Shown: positions 1 to 7,345 of the stretch, one piece after another
Numbering within the stretch: the stretch's first letter is position 1
Layout of the letters: each line of letters begins with the position of its first letter
Assembly: GCA_049324115.1 (NCBI GenBank)
Contig: JBMOMN010000035.1
Coordinates: 1 to 64,000, forward strand
Length of the DNA: 64,000 bases
Direction: 5' to 3'
From: UBA5796 sp040752455
Lineage (GTDB): Bacteria > Chloroflexota > Anaerolineae > Anaerolineales > Villigracilaceae
The notes under the pieces: model-generated
Databases searched by the model: none
What the model saw: the letters and a program-made list of their open reading frames with translations, nothing else
Told to the model about the DNA's origin: nothing
Made by a program: the position numbers and the translations under genes

Positions 1-2
1 AC

Positions 3-113
3 ATCCGCACCGTACAGGAATTATTGGGCCACAAAGATGTGAAAACGACAATGATCTACACCCATGTGCTTCAACGCGGGGGAATGGCCGTCAAATCTCC
101 CCTCGACCCCTGA
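3..113 (+). CDS. intI: Integron-type tyrosine recombinase, C-terminal end (partial at window edge)
   Basis: Only the last 36 codons are in the window; the gene begins to the left. The peptide contains IRTVQELLGHKDVKTTMIYT followed by HVLQRGG and ends KSPLDP. The LGH...TTMIYTHV block carries the distal His and the catalytic Tyr of tyrosine recombinases. The GG...SPLD tail is typical of integron integrases (IntI1 ends in a similar GGAGVRSPLD region) rather than XerC/D. In classical integrons the cassette array lies beyond the integrase start, so any array would be outside the window to the left. The last 14 codons are the first unit of a tandem repeat that continues past the stop. Confidence 0.8.
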   Translation: MRTVQELLGHKDVKTTMIYTHVLQRGGMAVKSPLDP

Positions 114-350
114 CCCGCTCCATTCGCTGATCCGTTTCGTATCCGTTGCCCCCCCATGCCGAAGGCCCAACGCGGGGGAATGGCCGACAACTCGCCCCTC
201 GACCCCTGATCCGCTCCATTCGCTGATCCGTTACGTATCCGTTGACCACCCATGCCGAAGGTCCAGCGCGGGGGAATGGCCGACAACTCGCCCCTCGACC
301 CCTGATCCGCTCCATTCGCTGATCCGTTACGTATCCGTTGCCCCCCGACG
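72..350. repeat. 96-bp tandem repeat built from the integrase 3' end
   Basis: Three units start at 72, 168 and 264 with a 96-bp period; the third is cut at about 350. Each unit holds about 42 bp of integrase coding tail (QRGGM..SPLDP and the TGA stop) plus about 54 bp of the downstream spacer. Units 2 and 3 resemble each other more than unit 1: both read GGMADNSPLDP where the gene reads GGMAVKSPLDP. Units 2 and 3 are each preceded by an ATG-CCG-AAG, giving a 17-codon mini-ORF per unit whose translation is unproven. Open frames crossing this block are a by-product of the period being divisible by 3. Confidence 0.9.
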
Positions 351-427
351 CACCACGCACCACGCACCACGCACCACGCATCACGCACCACGCACCACGT
401 ACCACGCCCCACGTATCACGCCTCACG
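351..427. repeat. Heptamer tandem repeat (CACCACG x 11)
   Basis: Eleven consecutive 7-bp units with consensus CACCACG. The first four are perfect and later ones are degenerate (CATCACG, TACCACG, CCCCACG, TATCACG, CCTCACG). The last unit covers the stop codon of the minus-strand gene that ends at 423. Because 7 is not a multiple of 3, it is not a coding repeat. Confidence 0.9.
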
Positions 428-1781
428 GCCCCGTCGTAAAACCCTGCGTGAACGGCAGCGACTCGAGCGCGCAGCCGTCCAACTGCGAGCGGACGAAACG
501 CACCATCACCTGGTATCCGGCCAACGGGTCCAGGAGCGTATCGGGGACGAAGGTCGCCGTCTGCGTGGACGGGTCGTAGGCCAGGCTCCCGCTTACGTCC
601 GGGCCGCCGCCGTCCGGGATCAGGCGCAGGTTGTTCGGGTCCGTCACCGTCGCCTCGCACATGGGCCGGTTGAACGTGACCACCACCTGCGCGTCCCGCG
701 CCACGCCGGTCGCCCCGGCCGCGGGCGTGATGCTCAGGACGAAGCCGTTCTCGAAGCCGGGCGAGTCGTCGTCGAAGATCAGGCCCGTCCCCGTCCCCAG
801 GGCGAGGGCCGCGTTGACCGGGTTGGAGAGCGCCACGGAGAACGATTCGTCCGGTTCGGCGTCCGGGTCGGCGCAGACGGTGACGGTCACGTTGCGGGAG
901 GTGACCGCAGGCGGGAACGAAAGCGTGCCGGACGTGTGGGCGAAGTCCACGCCCGGGCAGGCCGCCCCTCCCACGGCCGAACCGTCCAGGGTCGCATAAT
1001 CCACCGTCACGTCCAGCGCCGAAGCGCCGGAGAGCGTCACCATGAAGCTGTACGACGTGACCCCCGATTGCTTCTCGAAGGCCGACTGGTTCGAAATAGA
1101 AAGCGACGGCAGGGGCGGCGCGGTTGTGGCGGTGGCCGTATCCGTTGCGGTAGCCGTAGCCGTTGCTGTGGCCGTAGCCGTGGCGGTGGGTGTGCGCCTG
1201 GGTCTGCGTGTGGGCGTGCTCGTGGGCGTTCGTGTGGGCCTGCGCCGCTTCGTCGGCGTGGGGGAGGCAGGAAAGGTCGGCGCGAAGGTTGCGGATGCTG
1301 TGGCCGTCAGGCTGGGGGTGGGCGTGGCCGTCCTGAAGGGCGTCAGGGTCGGGAAGGGGATCCAGGCCGTCGGGCTGGGAGAGGCCGTACCGGTCGCGGT
1401 CTGGCCCGGCAGCGGGGCGGAGGTTTGGGTGGATTCTGCGCCTGTCGGCGTCGGGGTCACGCCCTGGGCGGAGGTGGCGCTCGGCATCGGCGTTTGCAGG
1501 GCGGCGGTCATGGTCGCCAGGCGGAAGCCGATCTCCCCGGTGGGCACGCCGTGGTCCACCAGGACTTCGCCGATGATCTCCAGGCCGATGTTGGGGATCG
1601 TCCCCGGGTCCGCGCTATAGTCTGCGTATCGCCCGGAATGGATCGCGACCGGAAAGAGCCGGTCATCGCCCGCGGCCTGGGACCAACTGGCAAAGATGAA
1701 AAGGCACAGGCAGGCGGTGCAGGCCACGAAGGAGAGCAGGATCAAAAGTCCCAGGCGGTTGCCAGGTTTGTCATTGCTCAT
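423..1781 (-). CDS. Secreted or membrane-anchored protein with Calx-beta and Ig-like domains
   Basis: 452 aa. The N terminus has a hydrophobic segment (about residues 9-36) after a short basic start, fitting a signal anchor. A Thr/Pro/Ser-rich, low-complexity linker (about 95-225, including a run of TA dipeptides) follows. Next come a Calx-beta-like domain (about 225-345, with the acidic end DADPDESF...LIFDDD) and a C-terminal Big_5/SwmB-like Ig domain (about 350-450, ITPAAGATGVARDAQVVVTFN). This is typical of extracellular adhesion or structural proteins. The start lies 9 bp after the stop of the HD-GYP gene, so the two are probably co-transcribed. Function beyond cell-surface display is unknown. 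Confidence 0.75.
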   Translation of the reverse strand: MSNDKPGNRLGLLILLSFVACTACLCLFIFASWSQAAGDDRLFPVAIHSGRYADYSADPGTIPNIGLEIIGEVLVDHGVPTGEIGFRLATMTAALQTPMPSATSAQGVTPTPTGAESTQTSAPLPGQTATGTASPSPTAWIPFPTLTPFRTATPTPSLTATASATFAPTFPASPTPTKRRRPTRTPTSTPTRRPRRTPTATATATATATATATDTATATTAPPLPSLSISNQSAFEKQSGVTSYSFMVTLSGASALDVTVDYATLDGSAVGGAACPGVDFAHTSGTLSFPPAVTSRNVTVTVCADPDAEPDESFSVALSNPVNAALALGTGTGLIFDDDSPGFENGFVLSITPAAGATGVARDAQVVVTFNRPMCEATVTDPNNLRLIPDGGGPDVSGSLAYDPSTQTATFVPDTLLDPLAGYQVMVRFVRSQLDGCALESLPFTQGFTTGP

Positions 1782-1790
1782 CTCAGGGCC

Positions 1791-3473
1791 TCACTCCCGG
1801 ATGATCTCCAGGAACCTGTCCACCACTGCCGGGTCCAGTTTTGTCCCCTTTTCGTCGAGCAGCGTCTGTCGGGCCTCCGCCGGGGTGAAGGCCTTGCGGT
1901 AAGGGCGGTCGAAGCTGATCGCGTCCCAGGTATCCACCACCGCGAAGATGCGCGCCGCCAGGGGGATGGACTGGCCTTTCAGCCCGCGCGGGTAGCCGCT
2001 GCCGTCCCAGCGTTCGTGGTGGCAATAAGGGATGTCGAGCGCCGGGCGCAGGTATTCGATCGGGGCGAGCATTTGCAGCGCATATTCGGGATGCCGGCGC
2101 ACAACCTTCCACTCCGCCTCGGTCAGCTTGCCGGGCTTGTTGAGAATCTCGTCCGGGATGCCCATCTTGCCGATATCGTGCAGGATCGCCCCGCGCCGCA
2201 CGTGGACGATCTGGGCTTCGTCCAAGCCCATGGCCCGCCCCACCCGCACCATCAGTTCCGTCACCCGCTGCGAATGGCCTTCGGTCATCCGGTCTTTCAG
2301 TTCGAGCGCCTTCGACCAGCCCTCCAGGGTGCGGTCGTAGGCGTTCAACAGGTCATGCTGCGACTGCTCCAGGCTCGACACCATCTGGTTGAAGGTGCGG
2401 GCCAGTACGGCCACCTCGTCGTTGGTGATCGGCGGCACCTGCACCCGCAGGTTGCCCAGCATCACCTGTTCCGAGGCCCGCACCAGGCTGGAGATCGGGC
2501 GCGAGATCGTGTTGGCAATCGCGACGCCGAGCAGGATGATCAGCACGAACGCCGAACCCGCCAACAGGGCGATCTGGAGCCGGGTCGGGAAGCTGACCGC
2601 CACGATGTTATTGCGGGCCAGCGAGATGCCCAGCAGCCCCATGTCGGCCTTGTCCCGCCCCTCCCAGGGGATGAGCATCTCCTGGTAGCCGATGTCGAAT
2701 ACCACCAGCGTGCGCTGGTTGTCCGCGTCCCGGCGGCCGACGTAAACTGCCTGGTTGTCGAGGATCTCCCTGGCGTAGGCTTCGTCCAGCGGCTGGGGGT
2801 TGATGACTGTGCTGGCGAGCAGCCCGCCCCGCTCGTCGTAGAGCGTGATCTGGGCCAGGGTCTCCGCCCGCATCCCACGGACGATGTTATCCAGCGATTT
2901 GCCGACCAGGATGATCCCGGCCATCTGCCCAGAGTTTGCCGAAGGGTCGGTGACCGGCCCGGCGACGTAGAAGAAATCCCCCCAGCCGGTGCGCGCCAGC
3001 CCGGAATATTTGTCGCCCAGGGGGTCGGTCTGTCCCCCGGCCACCCGGCGCACGAAGTCCCACTGGAGGAAATCCGTGTCGCCGCCCACCACGAAATCGT
3101 ATTCCTCGATCAGGCCTTGCGGGCGATGATGCATGGCGAAGATCGGCCTCCCCGACGGGTCGAGGAATTGCAGGTCGTCTTCCAGGTTGTTGACCGCGAT
3201 CCCGTAGGCCAGGCTCCTGATCCGGTCGGCGTCCTTCTGCCGCAGCGCTTCGGCCATCCCCTCGGCGTTGGCCAGCAGCCTCAGCGTCTGCAAGCGGGAT
3301 TCCTCCTCGGCGACCATCCATTCCGCGGCCAGTTGGCTGCTTTCGAGCAACTGGTTGGTGAAGCGTTCTTCGATAGTGTTGAAGATCAGTTGGGTGATCA
3401 CCAACGCGGCCCCAAAAGCCAGCCCGATCGCCATCAGCAGGAAGGGCAGTGTGATCTTGATGCGTATCGGCAT
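1791..3473 (-). CDS. Membrane sensor with HAMP and HD-GYP c-di-GMP phosphodiesterase domains
   Basis: 560 aa from the chosen start. A TM helix (about 7-27) is followed by a roughly 270-residue extracytoplasmic sensor, a second TM helix near 295-320, a HAMP segment with a short coiled coil, and an HD-GYP domain from about 380. The metal-binding HD is at 432-433 (ILHDIGKMG) and the GYP motif at 493-495 (HHERWDGSGYP); both are intact, so c-di-GMP hydrolysis is likely. The start at 3473 is preferred over 3542 because GGAGGT sits 4 nt upstream and TM1 then starts at the N terminus. It is the only intact c-di-GMP enzyme in the window, and the neighbouring polysaccharide operon carries two degenerate GGDEF domains. 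Confidence 0.85.
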   Translation of the reverse strand: MPIRIKITLPFLLMAIGLAFGAALVITQLIFNTIEERFTNQLLESSQLAAEWMVAEEESRLQTLRLLANAEGMAEALRQKDADRIRSLAYGIAVNNLEDDLQFLDPSGRPIFAMHHRPQGLIEEYDFVVGGDTDFLQWDFVRRVAGGQTDPLGDKYSGLARTGWGDFFYVAGPVTDPSANSGQMAGIILVGKSLDNIVRGMRAETLAQITLYDERGGLLASTVINPQPLDEAYAREILDNQAVYVGRRDADNQRTLVVFDIGYQEMLIPWEGRDKADMGLLGISLARNNIVAVSFPTRLQIALLAGSAFVLIILLGVAIANTISRPISSLVRASEQVMLGNLRVQVPPITNDEVAVLARTFNQMVSSLEQSQHDLLNAYDRTLEGWSKALELKDRMTEGHSQRVTELMVRVGRAMGLDEAQIVHVRRGAILHDIGKMGIPDEILNKPGKLTEAEWKVVRRHPEYALQMLAPIEYLRPALDIPYCHHERWDGSGYPRGLKGQSIPLAARIFAVVDTWDAISFDRPYRKAFTPAEARQTLLDEKGTKLDPAVVDRFLEIIRE

Positions 3474-3708
3474 ACGCACCTCCGATCCGCCGCCCCGGGC
3501 CTTGCGAGGGAAGCTGCGGGATAATCCGTGGAGGATGTTCATGGATAATCGAGTATATTCTACCCCTTGAGGGTTTCACCTTCCTCCCCGTTGCATTTGC
3601 CTATCAAAGCTGTAATTTCTCTGCCGGGCGAAGTTTTCAGCAAGGGCTTTTTAACGCGAATTTTCTCTACCGGACAAACCAAAAATCGGCTCTTCAGGAT
3701 TGAGTGGG

Positions 3709-3822
3709 AAGGCGCTTTTTTCCCTTTGAGAGCCTTCGTGTGACTTTGTGTTCAGGCTCTTTCCCGTTTGTTACGGAAGGGCCTAAAAGGTTTTCTCTGT
3801 AGACTCTGTGATCTCAGTTGTG
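3709..3822. repeat. Long inverted repeat, copy A
   Basis: About 115 bp, nearly identical (roughly one mismatch in 15-20 bases by eye) to the reverse complement of 6905-7018. It contains the recognisable blocks CCTTCGTGTGACTTTGTG and TTCCCGTTTGTTACGGAAG. The two copies bound a 3.1-kb segment with the LysM/M23 and sulfotransferase genes. Confidence 0.85.
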
Positions 3823-3899
3823 AATAAATGGGCGACCCCGCCAAATGCCAGAGACCTCAAAAATCTTAACGCGAATTCCGCGAATGGAACGAATTTCGC

Positions 3900-4097
3900 G
3901 AATTTATGTAACTATTCAGCCTGCAAGCCTTCCAGCCTGTTCCGGCGGGATAAATCCCTGCCTCAGCTCATGGAAGTCGAATGAATTCGACTCGGCATCC
4001 AGCCCGAAGGGCTTCCAGGTACTGAGCATGCGGCTCTGCGAAGCGCCCTGTGGGTTAGCCCCGCTCACCAGGCATGGCTGAATAGTTACGAATTTAT
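3900..4097. mobile_element. MITE-like non-autonomous element with 14-bp TIRs and 8-bp target duplication
   Basis: A perfect 14-bp terminal inverted repeat, GTAACTATTCAGCC at 3908-3921 and its complement at 4076-4089, encloses 182 bp. It is flanked on both sides by the 8-bp direct repeat GAATTTAT (3900-3907 and 4090-4097), which reads as a target-site duplication. The inside is full of small hairpins: GGGAT-AA-ATCCC, AGTCGAAT-GA-ATTCGACT and AGCCC-GAA-GGGCT. There is no transposase. It inserted into a CGCGAATTTAT repeat. This structure fits a MITE moved in trans by a transposase not in the window. Confidence 0.75.
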
Positions 4098-4161
4098 TTT
4101 CAAAAACATTCGCATTCGCGCGAAGCCCAATGATGTCATACGGAACACGCTACGCGCTACA

Positions 4162-5682
4162 TTATCTGGCAATCTGGTTCAACGGATTATTCCCGTCCCA
4201 GGCCTCCACCTCCTCCGAGCCGCGCCGCAGGAAACCGTCGTACTCCACCCCCGTCCCGCTCGAGACCCAGCCACCCAGCACGAACGGGACCGGGCCGTCC
4301 GCCGGGATCCACTCGCCGTTGTAGCGCCGCGCCAGGTGCAGGTGGGTCCCGTTCGAGAGTCCGCCCTCGCACGAGGGGTGCCCGATCCGCTCCCCGGCCT
4401 TGACGAAAGTCCCGGCTTCCACCCTGTCGCGGCGTTCCACGTGCATGTACAGGACCGTCCAGCCGGTCTGCTCGTAACCGTCCCCGTCCAGGTCCTGGAT
4501 CACCACCCCCTCCCCGGTGCGGACGATCTTCCCGTCGGCCACGGCCAGCACCCAGGCCTCCGAGACCACGCAGCCCTGGGCCTCGCCCGGCGGGGCGAAA
4601 TCCAGCGCGGCCCAGCCCGAACCCGAATCCCAGCCCCCATGCGGCCCGCCGGTGAACGACCAGGTCTCGCCCGCCCCGAAGGGCAACTGCATCAGCGGCT
4701 GCTCCAGCACCGGCGGCAGCAGCGGCTCGATGGCGAAGTCGAAGGGGTAGCCGAAGAGATAGAAATAGGTGGTAAACAGGCCCTCCAGGCTTACGTCGCG
4801 GTCCCAGGCGGCCCGGTCGTCGAGCTTGGAGAAGAAGTGCTGCACCCCGGCCGTCCCGGCGTTGATGTTGGGCGAAGCCGTCACCACCGTCCCGTCGGCC
4901 AGCACCCACGAAGCGATGGCCCCCACCCGCCACAGGTAATAGCCCCGGTTGAGTTCGTTGGCGGCCCAGGTCAACTGGCGAAACAGCCCGGCGTGATAGG
5001 CGTCCACGTAACCCAGCGGGAAATCCGTCGCCGCCGGGTTGGGTTCGCTCACCCAGCCGCTCCGGTGCTCGACCAGAGCGAGCAGCAGGCGCGGGTTGAC
5101 CGAATAGTGCTGCGCCACCCAGTTGACGATCTGCACCGCGCTCAGTTCGTCGCTGCCCACCAGTTCCGTATAACCGGCCAGGAACCCGCCCCGGCTTTCG
5201 ATGAACTCCGCCACGTCGAGGGTGGCGCTGTAGGGGCCGTAGACCAGTTCCGAGTCCGGGATGATCTTGAACGGCGCGCCCTCCGCGGCCGGGGTGCTGA
5301 CCGGGATGACCAGCACCTGCCCCACCTCCAGCCGGTTCGGATCGTTCAACCCGTTGGCCTGCATCAGCGTTTCGAGGCCGAGCGCGTACCGATCGGCGAT
5401 CCCGCCCAGCGTATCCCCGGCCTGGACCACGTACTCTTCCTCGGCGCTGCGCGGGGTGGGCAGCAGGTGCGGCTTGTCGGGGGTGGGGGTCACGATCGGC
5501 GTGCCGGGACCGCGCGTGGGCCGCAGGGGCACGGAAAAGGTTGGGGTCGCGGTGGCATACAACAGGTCCGGCAGTGAAGCGGTGGGAGAACTCCCGGCGG
5601 GGGCGTACCCCGGAATGTTCCGGGTGCAGGCCGCCAGCGTGAACACGAGCATCGAAATCCCGATCAGCATCTGACGTTTCAT
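4162..5682 (-). CDS. Lipoprotein with LysM and M23 (LytM) peptidase domains
   Basis: 506 aa. The lipoprotein signal has lipobox LAAC with Cys19, followed by a Pro/Thr-rich spacer, a LysM domain (about 84-128, VQAGDTLGGIADRYALG) for glycan binding, an uncharacterised middle region, and a C-terminal M23-like domain (about 330-470). The M23 part keeps ALDFAPP and GTHLHLARRY, the usual Asp and HxH zinc ligands. The first M23 ligand region reads GGPHGGWDSGSG, so the His/Asp geometry should be checked before assuming activity. Likely role: cell-wall hydrolysis or spacing at the outer face. It is transcribed alone, between repeats. Confidence 0.85.
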   Translation of the reverse strand: MKRQMLIGISMLVFTLAACTRNIPGYAPAGSSPTASLPDLLYATATPTFSVPLRPTRGPGTPIVTPTPDKPHLLPTPRSAEEEYVVQAGDTLGGIADRYALGLETLMQANGLNDPNRLEVGQVLVIPVSTPAAEGAPFKIIPDSELVYGPYSATLDVAEFIESRGGFLAGYTELVGSDELSAVQIVNWVAQHYSVNPRLLLALVEHRSGWVSEPNPAATDFPLGYVDAYHAGLFRQLTWAANELNRGYYLWRVGAIASWVLADGTVVTASPNINAGTAGVQHFFSKLDDRAAWDRDVSLEGLFTTYFYLFGYPFDFAIEPLLPPVLEQPLMQLPFGAGETWSFTGGPHGGWDSGSGWAALDFAPPGEAQGCVVSEAWVLAVADGKIVRTGEGVVIQDLDGDGYEQTGWTVLYMHVERRDRVEAGTFVKAGERIGHPSCEGGLSNGTHLHLARRYNGEWIPADGPVPFVLGGWVSSGTGVEYDGFLRRGSEEVEAWDGNNPLNQIAR

Positions 5683-5761
5683 GCGCCGATTTTACCATTG
5701 GGCAGGCCACTGAACCCCCGGATAACTTCTACACAAAATTCGCGTCATTCGCGTTTAGCTT

Positions 5762-5791
5762 TTGGTTTTGTCCGGTAAACAGCCGTATAAT
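5762..5791 (+). promoter_or_regulatory. Putative sigma-70 promoter for the sulfotransferase gene
   Basis: A perfect -10 box TATAAT (5786-5791) lies 26 bp before the ATG at 5817. The -35 (TTGGTT at 5762-5767, 18-bp spacer) is weak. Confidence 0.5.
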
Positions 5792-5816
5792 ATGAAGGCT
5801 TTTTAGCGGTAAACGG

Positions 5817-6677
5817 ATGTCGAAATATTACCTGGTACGCAAGATCGAGCGGGCTTACGCCGCTCAAAGAAAGAATATTTACCAGAGGCTCAGGCCCAGG
5901 GCGGAGGTGAAAACGATCCTGTTCATCCTCGGCTGCCAGCGTTCCGGCACGACCCTGCTGGCCCGCATCTTCGACAAGGACCTGTCCAGCCGCTGCTACC
6001 CCGAATTCAGCAAGCTATCCTCGCAAGACCGCCGGGACGGGCGCAGGGGCATTCGCCTCAACCCGCTGGACTCCCTCGTCGAAGAATTCCGCCGCCTGCG
6101 GACCTCGTTCATCGTGCTCAAACCGCTGGTCGAATCGCAGAACGCCCCCCGCCTGCTCGACTACTTCGAGGGCAGCCGGGCCATTTGGGTTTACCGCGAT
6201 TACCGGGACGTGGCGGTCTCGAACCTGCGCCATTTCAACCGGCGGAACGGCATCAACGACCTGCGCCCGATCGTCCGCAACGAACCCGGCAACTGGCGCG
6301 CCGAAAAAGTGAGCGAGGCGCTCCGGGCGGCAGTGGCGGGTTTCTTCTCGGAAGACATGGACCCCTACGACGCGGCAGCCCTCTTCTGGTACGTGCGCAA
6401 CCGCCTGTTCTTCGACTGCGGCCTCGACCATCGCCCGGAAGTGCTCATGTGCAAATATGACGAACTGGTGGCCAGGCCGCGCCGGGTGGTGCGCGGCCTC
6501 TACCGGCGTCTTGGCCTCCCGTATCCCGGGGACGAGATCACCCGGCAAGTGCGTCCTCCGACCCCAAACCGGAAACCTGCTCCCCGCTTCTCGCCCGGCG
6601 TGGCGGCCCTGGCCGAGGGGCTGATGTCCCGGCTCGACGCCGCCTACGCTCGAAAAGGGCCTTTGCCGGTAGTGTAA
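5817..6677 (+). CDS. Sulfotransferase family protein
   Basis: 286 aa. The PAPS-binding P-loop is FILGCQRSGTTLLARIF (residues about 36-52), followed by a second conserved block with IWVYRDYRDVAVSNLRHF, matching the 3'-phosphate-binding R..R.....S motif of sulfotransferases. It is soluble with no signal peptide. It faces the polysaccharide operon and could sulfate its glycan or a lipid, but that link is only positional. The 3' end (SPGVAALAEG... to LPVV-stop) is the apparent source of the tandem repeat downstream. Confidence 0.8.
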   Translation: MSKYYLVRKIERAYAAQRKNIYQRLRPRAEVKTILFILGCQRSGTTLLARIFDKDLSSRCYPEFSKLSSQDRRDGRRGIRLNPLDSLVEEFRRLRTSFIVLKPLVESQNAPRLLDYFEGSRAIWVYRDYRDVAVSNLRHFNRRNGINDLRPIVRNEPGNWRAEKVSEALRAAVAGFFSEDMDPYDAAALFWYVRNRLFFDCGLDHRPEVLMCKYDELVARPRRVVRGLYRRLGLPYPGDEITRQVRPPTPNRKPAPRFSPGVAALAEGLMSRLDAAYARKGPLPVV

Positions 6678-6905
6678 GGCAACATTCATGTTGCTCCCCG
6701 GCGTAGCAGCCCTGCTCGAAAGGGTCCCTGGCCGGTAGTGTAAGGCAACATTCATGTTGCTCCCCGGCGTGGCAGCCCTGGCCGGTAGCGTAAGGCAACA
6801 TGAATGTTGCCCGCCGGCGTGGCGGCCCTGGCCGGTAGTGTAAGGCAACATTCATGTTGCCCCGCCAGACCTGGCGGCTCTGCTCGAAAGGGTCCCTGGC
6901 CGGTC
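6665..6905. repeat. Tandem hairpin repeat at the sulfotransferase 3' end (4 units)
   Basis: Units start at 6665, 6731, 6781 and 6831, each beginning GCCGGTAGTGTAAGG. Each contains a short perfect hairpin GCAACAT-TC-ATGTTGC (or its GA-loop variant in unit 3) and ends in a copy resembling GGCGTGGCAGCCCTG, which also occurs inside the gene near 6599-6613. Some units add a GCTCGAAAGGGTCCCTG segment, giving variable spacing (66, 50, 50 and about 70 bp). The first unit includes the gene's stop codon. The core TGGCCGGTAG recurs in the cruciform at 31836-31897. Confidence 0.85.
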
Positions 6906-7018
6906 ACCAGTGAGATTACAGAATCTACAGAGAAAACCTTTTAGGCTCTTCCGTAACAAACGGGAAAGAGCCTAAACACAAAGTCACACGAAGGCTCTCA
7001 AAGGGGAAAAAGCGCCTT
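6905..7018. repeat. Long inverted repeat, copy B
   Basis: Reverse-complement partner of 3709-3822, nearly identical over about 115 bp. Confidence 0.85.
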
Positions 7019-7195
7019 GCCGTAAAGATTTTCCTTCGTTGACTTTGCCTGCACAGGGCCGCAGGCACACGTGTGTTCCTTCGTGTTTCAAAAGGTTTTT
7101 CCCGTCAAAAACGGGAAAGCCGCCTTTTAAAATCTCGGTGCTCTCAGTGCGCTCTGTGGTAAAACGGGTTTCCACCCCACTTGATCCTGAAGAGC
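7019..7195. other. Non-coding spacer with repeat-like text
   Basis: No supported gene. The sequence shows further short motifs similar to copy B (CTCAGTG, CTCTGTGGT) and a small hairpin near 7106-7125 (CCCGT-CAAAA-ACGGG). Confidence 0.5.
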
Positions 7196-7231
7196 CGTAA
7201 AAACAGGCTGCCCTGTAAAAGGCAGCCTGTT
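7196..7231 (-). terminator. Rho-independent terminator of the polysaccharide operon
   Basis: An 11-bp perfect stem (AACAGGCTGCC with its complement, 7202-7212 and 7221-7231) is followed on the minus strand by a T-rich stretch. It lies about 115 bp after the stop of the last operon gene. Confidence 0.8.
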
Positions 7232-7345
7232 GCAGTTTGAAGGACTCCAGCGCCTTCCGGCGCGGGAACGAGTGTCAGGAGGCGTTCGAGTCCGTTACCC
7301 GAACTCCTCCCGGCGTTGGGGTGATGCCTGGCGGGAGACGGCCGG

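Larger units (their letters stand above)
3474..4161. other. Intergenic repeat-rich region without a convincing gene
   Basis: Nearly 700 bp between the HD-GYP and LysM/M23 genes. It contains one arm of a long inverted repeat pair (3709-3822), several copies of a CGCGAATT-type motif (near 3653, 3870 and 3890) and a MITE-like element (3900-4097). Open frames here run across the repeats and show no recognisable protein. Confidence 0.7.

Noticed and set aside
72..427. CRISPR array or attC cassettes.
   Set aside because: The units are contiguous 96-bp and 7-bp tandem repeats without unique spacers. No R-site/L-site folding of attC is visible.
64..579. Open frame across the 96-bp and heptamer repeats (and similar frames on the minus strand, 71-412 and 91-660).
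   Set aside because: The 96-bp period keeps frames open by arithmetic. The frames run out of phase with the integrase and into the antisense of the Calx-beta gene.
936..3524. Very long plus-strand frame (862 codons) opposite the HD-GYP and Calx-beta genes.
   Set aside because: It is antisense to two genes with clear domains and has Arg/Gly/Pro-rich low-complexity composition typical of GC-rich shadow frames.
3845..4081. Small plus-strand open frame of 78 codons.
   Set aside because: It lies across a CGCGAATT repeat and the MITE-like element and has no Shine-Dalgarno.
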